A stretch of 7,738 bases of DNA from Rhodospirillales bacterium. Its GTDB lineage: Bacteria; Pseudomonadota; Alphaproteobacteria; CACIAM-22H2. Within the stretch, counting starts at the first letter, position 1, and the number at the start of each line of letters is the position of its first letter. The notes beneath the pieces were generated by a model, which worked only from the letters and a program-made list of their open reading frames with translations, did not search any database and was not told the origin of the DNA. A program made the translations under genes and the position numbers. Positions 6,427 to 7,738 of the stretch are shown piece by piece. The stretch covers positions 1 through 7,738 of the forward strand of contig JACQAF010000066.1 of assembly GCA_016195145.1 (NCBI GenBank). Direction: 5' to 3'.

Positions 6427-7203
6427 GTGACGCCAACAGCGCTGGCCGAAGCCGCGGGCCTGATCGAGACCGCGCGCCGTACGGCGCGGCTGCTCGGCGC
6501 GCTGCCGGAATCGTGCCGGCCGGCGAGCCTCGGCGACAGCTACAATATCCAGGCCGAATTGGCGCAGCGCGCCGGCGGGGTCGCCGGCTGGAAGATCGGC
6601 GCGCTCGCCCCTGCCCAGCAGGCGAGGCTCGGCGTTGACCGGCCGCTCGCCGCGCCGCTTCTTGCGCCGCTGGTTCATGCAAGCCCGGCGCATCTTCATG
6701 TCTATCGTTTTATCGCGCCGATGATCGAGTGCGAGTTCGCGTTTGCGCTTGTTTGCGATTTGCCGCCGCGCCCGGCCCCCTACGACCGGGCCGAGGTGGA
6801 TGCGGCGGTCGGCGCGCTTCACCCGGCGATCGAGATCGCCGACGCCCGGCTCGGCCCTGCGCCGGCCGCGCCGTCCTATCTCGCCGACTGCATGGCCAAC
6901 GGCGCATTCATCTGCGGGCCCGCCTATCCGGCGTGGCGCGCGCTCGACCTGCCGCGCCAGGCAGTCGTGCTGCATATCGACGGACGCGAGGTCGCGCGCG
7001 GCGCCGGCGCCGCGATTGCCGGCGATCCGTTCGCCGCCGTGGTCGCCCTCGCCAACGCCCAGCCATCGGCGGGCGAGGGACTGAAGGCTGGGCAAATCAT
7101 CACCACCGGATCGTGCACCGGCATGTTGCCGATCGTCGGCGGCAGCGCGGCGGTCGCCGATTTCGGACCACTGGGCGAAGTCAGACTGACAATGGAGAAA
7201 TAA
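6427..7203 (+). CDS. 2-keto-4-pentenoate hydratase-family protein (first copy)
   Basis: The 258-residue product belongs to the fumarylacetoacetate hydrolase fold, MhpD/2-keto-4-pentenoate hydratase branch, which hydrates 2-oxopent-4-enoate-type acids to 4-hydroxy-2-oxo acids in meta-cleavage pathways; relatives include 4-oxalocrotonate decarboxylases. Visible residues are K56 in GWKIGA, the metal ligands E101 and E103 in IECEFAF, and E136 in HPAIEIADAR, so metal binding looks intact. The Asp that follows the GVDxP segment in E. coli MhpD has no obvious counterpart (GVDRPLAAP). Length fits the family (about 260). GTG 6427 is chosen because it gives the right N-terminus and length; it overlaps the upstream TGA as GTGA. 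A weak GAGG lies about 13 nt before it, so translational coupling to the EF-G-like gene is likely. The earlier part of this open frame (from 5524) overlaps conserved EF-G sequence and is rejected. The exact substrate is unknown. Confidence 0.88.
   Translation: MTPTALAEAAGLIETARRTARLLGALPESCRPASLGDSYNIQAELAQRAGGVAGWKIGALAPAQQARLGVDRPLAAPLLAPLVHASPAHLHVYRFIAPMIECEFAFALVCDLPPRPAPYDRAEVDAAVGALHPAIEIADARLGPAPAAPSYLADCMANGAFICGPAYPAWRALDLPRQAVVLHIDGREVARGAGAAIAGDPFAAVVALANAQPSAGEGLKAGQIITTGSCTGMLPIVGGSAAVADFGPLGEVRLTMEK
7194..7197 (+). promoter_or_regulatory. Ribosome binding site of the second hydratase gene
   Basis: GGAG at the end of the first hydratase gene lies 10 nt before ATG 7208. It supports that start and indicates that the second gene can be translated on its own from the shared transcript. 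Confidence 0.45.
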
Positions 7204-7207
7204 GCCG

Positions 7208-7738
7208 ATGAAGAACGAAGCCGCACGGCAAGCCGCCTCATTGCTTGCCGAAGCATGGCAGATGGGCATGACCCTGCGTGAGCTGCCGGAACCGTGCCGG
7301 CCGCGCACGGCGGCCGAAGCCTACCGGGTCCAGGATTTGCTGACCGCGGAATTAGACTTTCCGGTCGGCGGATGGAAGATCGGCTGCACGAGTGCTGTGG
7401 CGCGCCGGTTGCTCAAGGCGCGCGGCCCGTTCGCCGGTCGGATTTTCGCTTCGCGCATTTTCGACAGCGGCGTGACGCTGCCCTCGGCCGGGTATCGCGT
7501 GCGTGGCCTCGAGGGAGAATTCGCCTTCCGCCTCGGCCGCGACCTGCCGCCGCGCAAGCGCGCCTATGGAAGGGCCGAGGTCAAGACCGCCGTGGCGGCG
7601 CTGCATCCGGCGGTCGAGATCGTCGACTCGCGCTACACCGATTGGCTGGCGGTGGGCGTTGCGAGCCTGATCGCCGACCAGGGCGTCAACGGCGCGCTGG
7701 TGCTCGGCAAGGCGGTGCGGGGGTGGCACGATCTCGAC
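7208..7738 (+). CDS. 2-keto-4-pentenoate hydratase-family protein (second copy, cut by window end)
   Basis: ATG 7208 opens a frame of 177 codons that continues past the window, about two thirds of the expected 260. It is a divergent paralogue of the upstream gene in the same superfamily. Shared marks are K57 in GWKIGCT, metal ligands E102 and E104 in GLEGEFAF, and E137 in HPAVEIVDSR, followed by a DW motif as in typical hydratases. The two proteins align well around LPPR-x3-Y-x-RAEV and ALHPA[IV]EI but differ much in the N-terminal third and in the segment before the E-x-E motif. The 4-bp gap after the first gene's TAA indicates one operon. It could be a second hydratase, or the decarboxylase- or hydrolase-like partner of the first; the missing C-terminus limits the call. 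Confidence 0.86.
   Translation, partial: MKNEAARQAASLLAEAWQMGMTLRELPEPCRPRTAAEAYRVQDLLTAELDFPVGGWKIGCTSAVARRLLKARGPFAGRIFASRIFDSGVTLPSAGYRVRGLEGEFAFRLGRDLPPRKRAYGRAEVKTAVAALHPAVEIVDSRYTDWLAVGVASLIADQGVNGALVLGKAVRGWHDLD

Larger units (their letters stand above)
4541..6430 (+). pseudogene. EF-G-like translation GTPase (fusA paralogue), disrupted
   Basis: The protein belongs to the EF-G-like paralogue family, ribosome-associated GTPases distinct from the housekeeping EF-G and of uncertain role. The P-loop is intact (GPYLGGKT, residues 16-23) and so is the G4 motif NKID (79-82), but only 56 residues separate them. Relatives have about 110 there, including the G3 DxPG (switch II) motif, which is absent; the junction lies near residues 65-71. 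Domain II spans roughly 236-320, domain III begins near 334 and domain IV near 407 (SGGHGQFADV). Codon 446 is TAG (5876-5878), after which the same frame continues with clear domain IV (RIVGGAIPRNFIPAV) and domain V (from about 530) to TGA 6428-6430. The stop-free pieces are 4541-5878 (445 residues) and, after the TAG, a stretch whose first possible start is TTG 5894. No frameshift is needed. A pseudogene is the simplest reading; sequencing error at the TAG or amber readthrough are alternatives, but neither restores G3. Confidence 0.8.

Noticed and set aside
6473..6488. 16-bp perfect palindrome in the first hydratase gene, and an 18-bp GC-only palindrome near 6989-7006
   Set aside because: Both lie in coding sequence made of Arg, Ala and Gly codons, where GC-rich codon use produces palindromes readily. 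No repeat copies or protein-site features are seen.
4766..7308. Long minus-strand open frames of 638 and 446 codons (4766-6682 and 5968-7308)
   Set aside because: They are antisense to the EF-G-like and hydratase genes, have Arg/Ala/His-rich low-information products, and lack family motifs.

Overview
The window is GC-rich chromosomal DNA, most likely from an alphaproteobacterium. The evidence is the strong G/C preference at third codon positions, the style of the UvrB and class I aminotransferase proteins, and an EF-G-like paralogue of a type I recall from alphaproteobacteria. I cannot name a genus. There are no RNA genes, CRISPR arrays, insertion sequences or integrase genes.

Layout. Positions 1-1802 (minus strand) carry the first ~600 codons of uvrB, the damage-recognition helicase subunit of nucleotide excision repair; its C-terminus lies outside the window. 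A 157-bp divergent spacer follows. Then, on the plus strand, comes a gene for an uncharacterised lipoprotein (1960-3036) with lower GC and more A/T-ending codons than its neighbours. A 9-bp hairpin follows its stop. Next is a class I aspartate aminotransferase (3194-4396) with all key PLP residues intact.

The last third looks like one transcription unit. An EF-G-like translation GTPase gene (4541-6430) appears broken twice: about 50-60 residues that should hold the G3 (DxPG) motif are missing, and an in-frame TAG at 5876-5878 interrupts domain IV while the same frame stays conserved to 6430. Its stop codon overlaps the GTG start of a 2-keto-4-pentenoate hydratase-family gene (6427-7203). A second, divergent member of the same family follows after 4 bp (7208 to the window end, truncated by the window).

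The uvrB, lipoprotein and aminotransferase genes show no functional link; they look like ordinary chromosomal neighbours. The two tandem hydratase-family genes probably act together, perhaps as a hydratase/decarboxylase-type pair on 2-oxo acid intermediates, although no ring-cleavage or aldolase gene is visible here. I found no convincing new defence or mobile system. The points most worth checking are the doubly damaged EF-G paralogue, the tandem hydratase pair, and the lipoprotein with three cysteine pairs.
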